NCBI GenBank assembly: GCA_965223045.1
Contig: CBDCVN010000013.1
Location: forward strand, 744,001 to 808,000
Source: CBDCVN01 sp965223045
Lineage (GTDB): Bacteria; Deinococcota; Deinococci; Deinococcales; Trueperaceae
Reading direction: 5' to 3'
DNA length: 64,000 nt
The stretch's first letter is position 1. Each line of letters opens with the position of its first letter. This document shows positions 34,957-43,062 of the stretch, piece by piece. A model generated the notes under the pieces. The model was not told where the DNA came from. It did no database searches and saw nothing but the letters and a program-made list of their open reading frames with translations. The position numbers and the translations under genes were made by a program.

Positions 34957-35735
34957 AAGTATTAATTCATCAAGTGATAACGTCTTTGGGTTTAAGTTTA
35001 TTGCTAATAGCAAGTACCTCATGTGTAGGCCCAAAATCAGCTGATCAGATGAATGTTGAAAATGATTATAATAGCATTGGGCAAGATGTAGTACATCAAG
35101 ACGAGGTTTCTGCTCAAGCAACTGACATAAATTTTCTTGTGAATGAGGTGAACCTTTCTGTAGAGGGTATTGAGCAAGCAATAACGTTTCAAGAAGCTTT
35201 TGCAGAGTATGCAGACAACCTTCTCACCCGTTTTCCAAAGCAGATCTCATCCGTTTGGGTAGAACCAGCTCCTAGTACAAAAGGGCACATCAAGTTTGTT
35301 GAGGAAGTACCTTCAGAGATTACCCTTGCGGAAGTCGAGATACAAGGATTGAATCCAAACAATGTTGTTCTCACTGGAAATGGGATGATTTCAATGGAAG
35401 ATCATGTACGTCGTGCTGAGTTAGCAGCTGAAACACTGGCAAACTTAGGATACCAAAATACTGTTACGTTCTTCGACCCTATTGATAAAGTAATCCATAT
35501 TGAAGTTCAGCTCCCTGAAGGAGCACAGCAGCTGAGGACATCAGAATCAGAAATTGCAAAGGCACATAGAGACTAATCAGAACGAGAGTGCAGCAATTCA
35601 ACTTCAAGGTAGAGCCGCTATTGTAGATGTGCTAGACCTAAACCTAATTGTGCTTAGAGGCTCTGGTCCTATTGTCATGCCACAACATAGTAGGGGTGGG
35701 AATTAACTATGTGATAAGGGTTCATGGAATGAGAA
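34953..35735 (+). pseudogene. decayed tandem copy of the secreted protease gene
   Basis: An open frame of 207 codons (34953-35576) begins MKVLIHQVITSLGLSLLLIA then STSC, a lipobox. It parallels the propeptide of the next gene closely, for example both have QAITFQEAFAEYADNLLTRF / YADSLLTRF and NVVLTGNGMISMEDHVRRAE. A short deletion near 35565 then causes a frameshift and stop. Homology continues in another frame (AAIQLQGRAAIVDVLDLNLI, GSGPIVMPQHSRGGN) to about 35705 and fades. The truncated product would be a propeptide-like lipoprotein with no protease domain, so it is either a pseudogene or a leftover inhibitor-like lipoprotein. Confidence 0.7.
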
Positions 35736-36098
35736 ACGATTGGCTCGTGAATTGTCTGAATAGTAACAGGGTTATAACTGTTGGTCATTAATCTTGGGCT
35801 CAATAAGTTCAAACAATTTAGGATTGCTACCATCAATCTGTGCAAGAAAACAACTGCGAGGTTCTCCCATAGTATGCCTCACTATACTTTTGGAGTGAGT
35901 AGGAATACTGATTGCTGTCCTTAAATTATGATTCAAGTCATACAATTTTTATGACTCGAGTTGTATAACCTTTGTGATTGACACTACTTGTAATAGCCAA
36001 AGTTAATATTTAAACTAGTTTTGTGCTAGTACAAAATGATTGGAGGTTGCATATAGATGAAACTGCACTTTAATGTCAATGTAATGGAGGGTACTAAT

Positions 36099-37406
36099 AT
36101 GAAAATATCAATTTATCAAGTGATAGCATTTTTGGGTTTAAGTTTATTATTATTATTATTTACCTCATGCGGGGGTAAAAAATCAACTAATCAGGTAGCT
36201 GAGGGTGACCATGATAGCTTTGAGCAAGGTGTGGTACATCAAGATGAGATTTCTGCTCGAGCAGCCGACATAAATATCCTTGCGAATGAGGCAAATCTTT
36301 CCGTAGATAGTGTTGAACAAGCAATAACGTTTCAAGAAGCTTTTGCAGAGTATGCAGACAGCCTTCTCACCCGTTTTCCAGAGCAGATCTCATCCGTTTG
36401 GGTAGAACCAGTTCCTAGTACAAAAGGACACATCAAGTTTGTCGAGGAAGTACCTTTAGAGATTACCCTTGCGGAAATCAAGACACAAGGATTGAATCCA
36501 AACAATGTTGTTCTCACTGGAAATGGGATGATTTCAATGGAAGATCATGTACGTCGTGCTGAGTTGGCATCTGAAGCACTGGCAAGCTTAGGATACCAAA
36601 ATACTGTCACGTTTTTCGACCCTATCAGTAATGAGATTCATACCGAAGTCCAGCTTCCTGAAGGAGCCCCACAGCCAAACACATTAGAAATTGCAAACGC
36701 AATGCAAGTACGTATACAGGCTAATCAGAACAAAAGTGAGGCAATTCAACTTCAAGGTAAGGCTGCTACTGTAGATGTGCTTGACTTAAATCTAACTGTG
36801 CTTAGAGGTTCTGGTCCTATTGTCACACCGCAACACAGTAGAGGTGGGAATTGGCTTCGTGATGATGGATTTAGGGAATGTACAAGCGGTTGGGCAGTAA
36901 GCGGTCCAAATGGTGATGGTATTATCACTGCTGCTCACTGTACTGGACTTAATCAATTTGAGCAACCTGGAGTTCCCCTATATAGTATGACCTGGAGAAA
37001 TCAAGTGCATGGTACAGGCGGAGATGTTGAATATCATACCACAACTCACATAGAGCCTGACGATTTTTATGCCACTTCAACAGCTATAAGGGATGTCACT
37101 GGTACTAGGTCAACTAATACAATGGTAGGTAATTCTGTATGTGTTTATGGTCGTTCATCAAATGTCCGTACATGCAATCATACTGTCCAAGCTGTGGGAC
37201 TTACTATCAATAGTGGTGGTGTAACTATTACCCAGATGGCTCGCTCACACAATGCCACATCTACTATAGGTGGAGATAGCGGTGGTGGCTGGTCATGGAG
37301 TAATACTGCTTGGGGCGTTCATCATGGTATAGATGGTAGTGGTAGAGGTTATTTCACACCTGCTCGACAAGCAGAGGCTGTTCTAAATGTAACTATAAAA
37401 CGGTAG
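36099..37406 (+). CDS. secreted trypsin-like (S1, streptogrisin-type) serine protease with propeptide
   Basis: 435 residues from ATG 36099, which has GGAGGG 7 bases upstream. An in-frame ATG at 36057 with its own GGAGG is an alternative. The start MKISIYQVIAFLGLSLLLLL then FTSC is a lipoprotein signal. About 230 residues of propeptide follow. The catalytic domain has ECTSGWAVSG, GIITAAHCTG (His), GGDVEYHTT (Asp) and STIGGDSGGGWSW (Ser), plus a second disulfide pair (VCVYGRSSNVRTC). It is presumably exported and self-processed. The tandem decayed copy and the LuxR gene upstream point to a locally regulated protease locus. Confidence 0.85.
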   Translation: MKISIYQVIAFLGLSLLLLLFTSCGGKKSTNQVAEGDHDSFEQGVVHQDEISARAADINILANEANLSVDSVEQAITFQEAFAEYADSLLTRFPEQISSVWVEPVPSTKGHIKFVEEVPLEITLAEIKTQGLNPNNVVLTGNGMISMEDHVRRAELASEALASLGYQNTVTFFDPISNEIHTEVQLPEGAPQPNTLEIANAMQVRIQANQNKSEAIQLQGKAATVDVLDLNLTVLRGSGPIVTPQHSRGGNWLRDDGFRECTSGWAVSGPNGDGIITAAHCTGLNQFEQPGVPLYSMTWRNQVHGTGGDVEYHTTTHIEPDDFYATSTAIRDVTGTRSTNTMVGNSVCVYGRSSNVRTCNHTVQAVGLTINSGGVTITQMARSHNATSTIGGDSGGGWSWSNTAWGVHHGIDGSGRGYFTPARQAEAVLNVTIKR

Positions 37407-37823
37407 TTGAGGAGGAAGTATACGAAAATTTAATGTTTGTTCTACGCCAAGAATCAAAGTTTTACAGTGGTGTATATCACTATAAAAAACTGTAAAAAAT
37501 GGTGATTGCTAATTGCAAATAAATTACAAAGTCAAAGTCACTACCTTTGGTAGTGGCTGTTTTATTAGTGCTCAGAGTGTGTTAAGGTGGTTTTGTTTGG
37601 ATTACTCAAGGTTTTCAATAAAAACTATATTTTGTTTCCGAACAACTCTTGTGGTCTTAGCACTCATTTAGTGGGCCTAACACATCAATTTTCCTAAAAA
37701 GTGACAGGTCTAAAGAGGATTTGCAGGCTGTTTTATCATATGCGACTAAGGTCACTCAGGTAAATCATACCATTTCTAACCACTGCTGAAGTGTGATGAG
37801 CATACACACAGGGCGCAGTTATT
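37407..37823. other. intergenic region with terminator, repeat half and DUF433-like remnant
   Basis: Contains the protease terminator (37539-37565). A 21-base match to the MITE end found at 56300 lies at 37629-37649 (ATTTTGTTTCCGAACAACTC). A short frame without a start at about 37663-37788 reads SDRSKEDLQAVLSYATKVTQ and resembles the C-terminus of DUF433 antitoxin-like proteins. No intact gene. Confidence 0.4.
37539..37565 (+). terminator. terminator after the protease gene
   Basis: CACTACC and GGTAGTG flank a TTT loop, followed by GCTGTTTTATT. The stem is strong for this AT-rich DNA, about 135 bases beyond the protease stop. Confidence 0.6.
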
Positions 37824-38609
37824 TTAGTCAGAGAATAGCCCTATAGCATGATAGCCAGCATCAACATAGATAGTTTCTCCTGTAATACCACGACCCAATT
37901 CATCAGTAATAAGACTAAGGGCGAGTCCGGCTACCTCTTCTTGAGTTATGTTACGTTTGAACATAGAAAGCTGCCCACCTTTGGCATACATATCACCAAA
38001 ACCTGCAATGCTACGAGCTGCTACTGTGCGTAAGGGACCAGCACTAATAGCATTAACGCGCACTTCTTGAGGACCCAAGTCATAGGCTAAAAAACGCACA
38101 CTACATTCCAGAGCAGCCTTGGCTACCCCCATCATGTTGTAATGAGGTATTACCTTCTCAGCAGCAAGGTAACTCATAGTTAATATGCTTCCACCCTCAG
38201 CCATCAAAGGTTTCGCCCCCCTTGCAGCTGCTACAAGTGAATAAGCAGAAACATCCATGGTTTTTTGCCAGGCCTCACGGCCAGTTTGATAAAAAGGATT
38301 TGCAAAAGTTTCTGAAGGAGCAAAAGCAATTGAGTGAACCAGAAAATCAAGCTTGCCAAAACTTTTTTCTATCTCGTTAAAGAGTGTGGTAATTTCACTA
38401 TCAATGCTAAAATCACATTGTATAAGCAATGGGTTTTCTAAATTTGCAGTAAGTTTTTGTAAGGGCTCTAATAGCCTTTCGGTTTGGTAACTAAAGGCTA
38501 GCTGGGCACCAGCCTTAATTAAAGGTTGAGCAATTGCCCAACCAATGGAGCGCTGGTTAGCAACACCAATAATTAGACCTTTTTTATCAGCTAGATTAAT
38601 GGTGTACAT
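37824..38609 (-). CDS. fabI: enoyl-[acyl-carrier-protein] reductase (NADH)
   Basis: 261 residues, typical FabI. NAD site GLIIGVANQRSIGWAIAQPL at the N-terminus, DFLVHSIAFAP near residue 88, and the FabI catalytic pattern SYLAAEKVIPHYNMMGVAKA near residue 148 with Tyr-x6-Lys. The end has GETIYVDAGYHAIG. It reduces enoyl-ACP in the last step of fatty-acid elongation. The response regulator gene lies immediately upstream, 2 bases away, so the two may be co-transcribed. Confidence 0.95.
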   Translation of the reverse strand: MYTINLADKKGLIIGVANQRSIGWAIAQPLIKAGAQLAFSYQTERLLEPLQKLTANLENPLLIQCDFSIDSEITTLFNEIEKSFGKLDFLVHSIAFAPSETFANPFYQTGREAWQKTMDVSAYSLVAAARGAKPLMAEGGSILTMSYLAAEKVIPHYNMMGVAKAALECSVRFLAYDLGPQEVRVNAISAGPLRTVAARSIAGFGDMYAKGGQLSMFKRNITQEEVAGLALSLITDELGRGITGETIYVDAGYHAIGLFSD

Positions 38610-38611
38610 AT

Positions 38612-39667
38612 TTATAGTTCCTTCATAAGTTGCTCATATCGCTCTCTTGTTACTGCAGCTTTGACCTTTTCACCTCGAGCATCCCAAATCTTAGCCAAAC
38701 CTACCCAAGCACTCTTGCTATAGGGTTCATGCTCAGTCATAATTTGATAAAAGTGTGCAGCAGTCTCAAGATTACCAGCTTCTTCAGCCTTTTCTGCTGT
38801 AGATAAAAGTAGAGTAAGGTGTTCAGCATGAAGATTTAAACGTATATCATCTACCCAAGCAGAATCAAAACCTGTAAGAAAATTTCCATGATAAAGATTA
38901 GCTGCTTCTATATAATCTTTTAACTGCCCGTTCTCACGTGCTTTAGTACTAGCTTGGCGATATAAATCGACATCGTATTGAATATCAAATTTACTATGTA
39001 AGTAGTAACGACGATTAGCTGACTCTACAATCTCGCCTCCCATTACCTTACGTAAACGGTAAAGTGTGGTGTGGAAGCTGCTACTGGCTTTTGACTCTGT
39101 TTTTCCAGGCCAAAGGGCTTCAGCAACTTCAAAGGTACTCACTCCATTACGGTGCTCGAGAAGATAGAAAAGCAATTCCAAGGCTTTTAGGGAATCCCAG
39201 TCAAGCCTACCATTGTTTTTCTCAACTAAGGGATGCCCTAATCCTTTGATCTTAATGGAGCCTTCTAGAGGGCGGCGTAATTCTTCTACCCGTTGTAAGC
39301 GTACCTTAACAGCTTGTACTAATTCCCCACTCTTGAATGGCTTAGTAACATAATCATCTGCACCTATAGACATACCATAGCGAATATTTTCACGTTCACC
39401 TAAAGCAGTCAGAAATAGAAATGGCACAGAGCGAAGCTCTTGGACCTCTCGCACCTTCTCATAAAAGCTAAAACCATCCATTACTGGCATAGACACGTCA
39501 GAAACAATAACATCTGGATGCAAGCCTCCTCTTAGTGCGTCAAGAGCATCAAATCCATTATCAAATGTGAGTACTTCAAAATTAGCAGAGTTTAATGCTA
39601 GCTCTACTAACTTTAAAATACCGTGATCATCATCAACAGCAAGAACTAAATAAGCTGACGTAGACAT
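38612..39667 (-). CDS. response regulator with BTAD transcriptional activation domain
   Basis: 351 residues. The receiver domain (1-125) has VDDDHG (acidic pair), VIVSDVSMPVMDG (phospho-acceptor Asp near residue 57), LTALGERENI and YVTKPFKSGE (Lys). A winged-helix part follows (about 155-225: LKALELLFYLLEHRNGVSTF, EVAEALWPG, LYRLRKVMGG). The C-terminal BTAD helical repeats (about 235-350) include DVDLYRQA, YHGNFLTGFDSAWVD and AHFYQIMTEHEPYSKSAWVG. This SARP-like layout with an N-terminal receiver is common in Deinococcota and Chloroflexota. No histidine kinase is nearby. Its targets are unknown; fabI directly follows. Confidence 0.85.
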   Translation of the reverse strand: MSTSAYLVLAVDDDHGILKLVELALNSANFEVLTFDNGFDALDALRGGLHPDVIVSDVSMPVMDGFSFYEKVREVQELRSVPFLFLTALGERENIRYGMSIGADDYVTKPFKSGELVQAVKVRLQRVEELRRPLEGSIKIKGLGHPLVEKNNGRLDWDSLKALELLFYLLEHRNGVSTFEVAEALWPGKTESKASSSFHTTLYRLRKVMGGEIVESANRRYYLHSKFDIQYDVDLYRQASTKARENGQLKDYIEAANLYHGNFLTGFDSAWVDDIRLNLHAEHLTLLLSTAEKAEEAGNLETAAHFYQIMTEHEPYSKSAWVGLAKIWDARGEKVKAAVTRERYEQLMKEL

Positions 39668-39934
39668 AATTTTACTTTACCACACTCCAAATCAAAACTA
39701 ATAAGATTCCTACTTTATAGATTCACTAAATGATGTCTTCCTAAATCATTAGGGCATGCACTGCATAAATAACTTCAATAAGGATACCATGTTTTACTGT
39801 CAAGTCAATAATTACAAGCTTCCATAACTACCATGTTAAGTATAGGGTACCAGAAAATTGTGTGACACAAGCTTTTAAAACTGTTGTGTAATAACCTTTA
39901 TGTACAGCTATAAATCTGACAATTTACCTCAGCA

Positions 39935-40126
39935 TTAATCTTTCCAACCCTCAGTAAGTTGGTAATGAATTAAAGCGCTGTACTCAACATTACTGTCTGT
40001 TGCCGTGCTAGCGTACTTAACATCTACAATTATTTCGTCTGTTTTTAGTTCCTGTAAAAACCTGTTAAGGCGTTCTTCAAACAAATAAACATCATTAGAG
40101 GTTATAACTTTAAACTTCGATTCCAT
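39935..40126 (-). CDS. small Cse60-like protein
   Basis: 63 residues, MESKFKVITSNDVYLFEERL then NRFLQELKTDEIIVDVKYAS and YSALIHYQ. The layout (short strand, helix LExxLNxFL, strand VDVKY, strand SALIxY) matches the small Cse60 family first named in Bacillus sporulation but widespread in non-sporulating bacteria, function unknown. It is not evidence of sporulation here. The ribosome-binding site is weak. Lone gene divergent from lysS. Confidence 0.6.
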   Translation of the reverse strand: MESKFKVITSNDVYLFEERLNRFLQELKTDEIIVDVKYASTATDSNVEYSALIHYQLTEGWKD

Positions 40127-40219
40127 AAGCTGTTTCTAATTATACATTATTTTTATAGTAGATACTGTGCTTATGCTGTGATAGTGTAGGCAATAAGGAA
40201 TACAGAATAGGAAATATTT

Positions 40220-41704
40220 ATGTCGCATAAGTCACTTGATGAACAACGTGAGCAACGTATCAGGAATCTAAATTCTTTAATTGAAAGAGGGTTTGAGGCT
40301 TATCCTTACGGTTTTGAGCCTACTCATACAGCTTTGGAACTACAAGAAAGCTATAGAAATACTGTAGAGAACTTTCCTGAGGATAGAGTTAGTGTTGCAG
40401 GGCGTGCTATGACCATAAGAATTATGGGTAAAGTAACTTTTATTACCTTGCAGGATTCTAGTGATCAGCTTCAAGCTTACTTTCAAAAAGATAGCTTAGA
40501 AAATTATAATGCACTTAAAAAGATTGATATGGGTGATTGGCTTGAGGTAAGTGGCAACATTTTCAGAACCAAAACTGGTGAGCTTACCATTAACTGCGAA
40601 ACTTTCCGCCTGCTTGTAAAATCGTTACGCCCCTTGCCAGATAAGTATCATGGCCTAAGTGATAAGGAGGCACGTTATCGACAACGCCATGTGGATTTAC
40701 TTGTTAATCCTGAAGTTAAACAAACTTTTATCCTGCGCTCAAAAGCAATTGCCTATATTAGAAGCTATCTTAATGATTTAGGTTTCATAGAAGTTGAAAC
40801 GCCAGTACTACAAAGTGTTCCTGGTGGAGCAGAAGCTCGTCCTTTTACCACCCATCACAATGCCCTTAATTATGATTTTCACTTAAGAATTTCTTTAGAA
40901 CTCTATCTAAAACGCCTTATTGTTGGCGGCTTTGAGGCTGTTTACGAAATTGGTCGTAATTTTCGCAATGAAGGTATTAGTCACAAACATAATCCTGAGT
41001 ATACGATGCTAGAGCTTTATTGGGCTGGCAAGGATTATATAAGTATTTTAGAGTTAGTAGAGGATATGTATTCTAAGCTTGTTGAGAGTTTAACAGGCTC
41101 AACAAAATTAACTTACAAAGGTATCGAGCTCGATTTTACTTCTCCTTGGCCAAGAATTGACTATACTACTGAAGTCGAGAAACGTGCTGATTTAGACTTT
41201 AGTTTATTAAATGAGACTGCTTTACGGGCTTGGGTTGATCAAAACCATTCTTCTAAGAGTAATGAAGAGCCACTAACTAAAATGCCTATAAATAATATTT
41301 ACGATAAGCTTTATGATATTTATGTTGAACCACACTTACAACAACCCACTTTTGTTATGGATCACCCTTTAGCCATTAGCCCACTAGCTAAAAAACATCG
41401 CAAACGTGAGGGTTTAGTAGAACGCTTTGAGCCTGTTTGTATGGGTATGGAACTTGGTAACGCTTTTAGTGAGCTTAATGACCCACTCGAGCAACGTCAA
41501 CGCTTTGAAGCTCAGCAAGCTTTACGCGACCTAGGCAATGATGAGGCTCATAGGTTGGATGAGGAATTTTTATCTGCTTTAGAGTATGGTATGCCGCCTA
41601 CAGGCGGCTTGGGACTGGGGATTGATCGTCTGATTATGTTATTAGCTGATGTACCTAGCATTCGTGACGTGCTTCTTTTCCCTTTATTACGTCCTGAGTC
41701 GTAA
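40220..41704 (+). CDS. lysS: lysyl-tRNA synthetase, class II
   Basis: 494 residues. The OB-fold anticodon domain (about 55-145) includes VAGRAMTIRIMGKVTFITLQ. Class II motifs follow: motif 1 near residue 190 (FIEVETPVLQ), motif 2 near residue 250 (YEIGRNFRNEGISHKHNPEY), and motif 3 near residue 470 (TGGLGLGIDRLIMLL). It charges tRNA-Lys. TAGGAAA precedes the ATG. Its 3' end is only a few bases from the convergent rnpB 3' end. Confidence 0.96.
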   Translation: MSHKSLDEQREQRIRNLNSLIERGFEAYPYGFEPTHTALELQESYRNTVENFPEDRVSVAGRAMTIRIMGKVTFITLQDSSDQLQAYFQKDSLENYNALKKIDMGDWLEVSGNIFRTKTGELTINCETFRLLVKSLRPLPDKYHGLSDKEARYRQRHVDLLVNPEVKQTFILRSKAIAYIRSYLNDLGFIEVETPVLQSVPGGAEARPFTTHHNALNYDFHLRISLELYLKRLIVGGFEAVYEIGRNFRNEGISHKHNPEYTMLELYWAGKDYISILELVEDMYSKLVESLTGSTKLTYKGIELDFTSPWPRIDYTTEVEKRADLDFSLLNETALRAWVDQNHSSKSNEEPLTKMPINNIYDKLYDIYVEPHLQQPTFVMDHPLAISPLAKKHRKREGLVERFEPVCMGMELGNAFSELNDPLEQRQRFEAQQALRDLGNDEAHRLDEEFLSALEYGMPPTGGLGLGIDRLIMLLADVPSIRDVLLFPLLRPES

Positions 41705-41705
41705 T

Positions 41706-42058
41706 AAAAGTGTGGGAGGGGTTGTAAGCCGGGTTCTGTCTTGTCTGGCCATCTGTCTAGGCTACTTGTTACCAAGCAGCTCGAGCGGTCAACTTGGAGA
41801 TGCTAATGGGGCGGGTAACCCCTCTCTCTATCGGACCTTGCACCGGGTGGGGTTTACCTAGCTGAGCATGTTTCCACACTCACTGGTGTGCTCTTACCAC
41901 ACCGTTTCACCCTTACCTCTAACAAAGATAGAGGCGGTTTACTTTCTGTTGCACTTGCCGTCGCCTTACACGCCTAGGCGTTACCTAGCACCCTATCCTA
42001 TGGAGCCCGGACTTTCCTCAGCTTTATAGATAAGGCCGCGACCAGATTCCCCTCACCA
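41706..42058 (-). ncRNA. rnpB: RNase P RNA
   Basis: On the minus strand the RNA has the class A core: GAGGAAAGTCCGGGCTCC (P4/CR-I region) near 42016, the GGTAAGGGTGAAA... segment, the GTGCAAGGTCC region near 41840, and ACAGAACCCGGCTTAC (CR-V) near 41735. The 5' GTGGTGAGGGG pairs with 3' CCCCTCCCAC as P1. TTTTATT follows the 3' end as a terminator. The RNA processes tRNA 5' ends, including the four tRNAs of this window. It contains one CTCGAG palindrome. Confidence 0.95.
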
Positions 42059-42066
42059 CAAAAGAC

Positions 42067-42095
42067 ATCCTAGCATCTAGTAATTAATACTGCAA
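42067..42095 (-). promoter_or_regulatory. rnpB promoter
   Basis: Minus-strand TTGCAG (42095-42090), a 17-base spacer and TAGGAT (42072-42067), placed about 8 bases before the RNase P RNA 5' end. Confidence 0.75.
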
Positions 42096-42229
42096 AAGTT
42101 CCTTACATCGAGGCGTGGAAGATGAAATTATGTTATTAGCATGTATATAAGAGTTACTTTGTGTGATGAACCTAAAATTACAATCACTCTGTTCTTAAAC
42201 TCTTTGCCTAAAGAACAATTACTATTAGG

Positions 42230-43036
42230 TTGATTATGTATAATAGACAAGGTAAATTTATGTTGAGGCTTTGTTCATATCTTATTATAGTTTTTTGCTG
42301 TGCCTGCCAAGCCAAAGATACATTAGCTCCAGAAGTTTGGCAACCTAGCCCAAACACATCATGGCAATGGCAATTACAAGGGGAAATAGATACAACTTTT
42401 GATGTAGATATGTACGATATTGATCTCTTTGATGTCCCTCAAAGTGTAATAGATAAGCTTCATAAAGATGGTAGGATAGTCATTTGTTACTTTAGTGCTG
42501 GTAGCTTTGAACCTTGGCGTGAAGATGCAAAAGACTTTCCTGAAAGTGTTAAAGGTAAAAAGCTAGAGGATTTTGAAGAAGAAAGATGGCTAGATATTAG
42601 CCAATTAGCAACACTTGCTCCAATTATGCGTGCCCGTTTGGACTTAGCTGTTCAAAAGAAGTGTGATGGTGTAGAACCTGACAATGTAGATGGCTATACC
42701 AATGACACAGGTAAACCTTTAACTGCTAAAGATCAGCTCGAGTACAACACCTTCCTAGCCAAAGAAGCACATGCTAGAGGGTTATCTGTTGGGCTTAAGA
42801 ACAATCTTGAGCAGGTGCTCGAGCTAGAGCCACACTTTGACTGGGCTTTAAACGAGCAATGCTTTCAGTACAATGAGTGTGATCGACTCTTACCTTTTAT
42901 TAGAGCAGGTAAAGCAGTCTTTGGTGTTGAGTATGAAATAGAGGCAAAAGATTTCTGTCATTTAGCCAATGCCATGAACTTTGATTTTCTAAAGAAAGAC
43001 TATGATTTAGAGTCTGAGCGTATAGCTTGTCGCTAA
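42230..43036 (+). CDS. GH114 (endo-alpha-1,4-polygalactosaminidase-like) lipoprotein
   Basis: 268 residues. The hydrophobic start ends in a cysteine-rich lipobox (IIVFCCACQ). The rest is one GH114 domain: VWQPSPNTSWQWQLQGEIDT, YDIDLFDVPQSVIDKLH, IVICYFSAGSFEPWREDA, RWLDISQ, CDGVEPDNVDGYTNDTG (the Asp/Glu pair region), GLSVGLKNN and FDWALNEQCFQYNEC. GH114 enzymes hydrolyse alpha-1,4-linked galactosamine in exopolysaccharide such as fungal galactosaminogalactan. Two in-frame ATGs (42230, 42236) and 42260 are possible starts. It is followed 26 bases later by a second gene carrying a near-identical domain. Confidence 0.85.
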   Translation: MIMYNRQGKFMLRLCSYLIIVFCCACQAKDTLAPEVWQPSPNTSWQWQLQGEIDTTFDVDMYDIDLFDVPQSVIDKLHKDGRIVICYFSAGSFEPWREDAKDFPESVKGKKLEDFEEERWLDISQLATLAPIMRARLDLAVQKKCDGVEPDNVDGYTNDTGKPLTAKDQLEYNTFLAKEAHARGLSVGLKNNLEQVLELEPHFDWALNEQCFQYNECDRLLPFIRAGKAVFGVEYEIEAKDFCHLANAMNFDFLKKDYDLESERIACR

Positions 43037-43062
43037 AGTAGTATTAAGAAAGAGTTTTTGTA

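Noticed and set aside
37663..37788. DUF433-like short frame as a gene
   Set aside because: No start codon and only the C-terminal motif; at best a remnant, noted under the intergenic entry.
39935..40126. Cse60-like protein as evidence for a spore-former
   Set aside because: The family is widespread outside sporulating bacteria, and no other sporulation gene is present.
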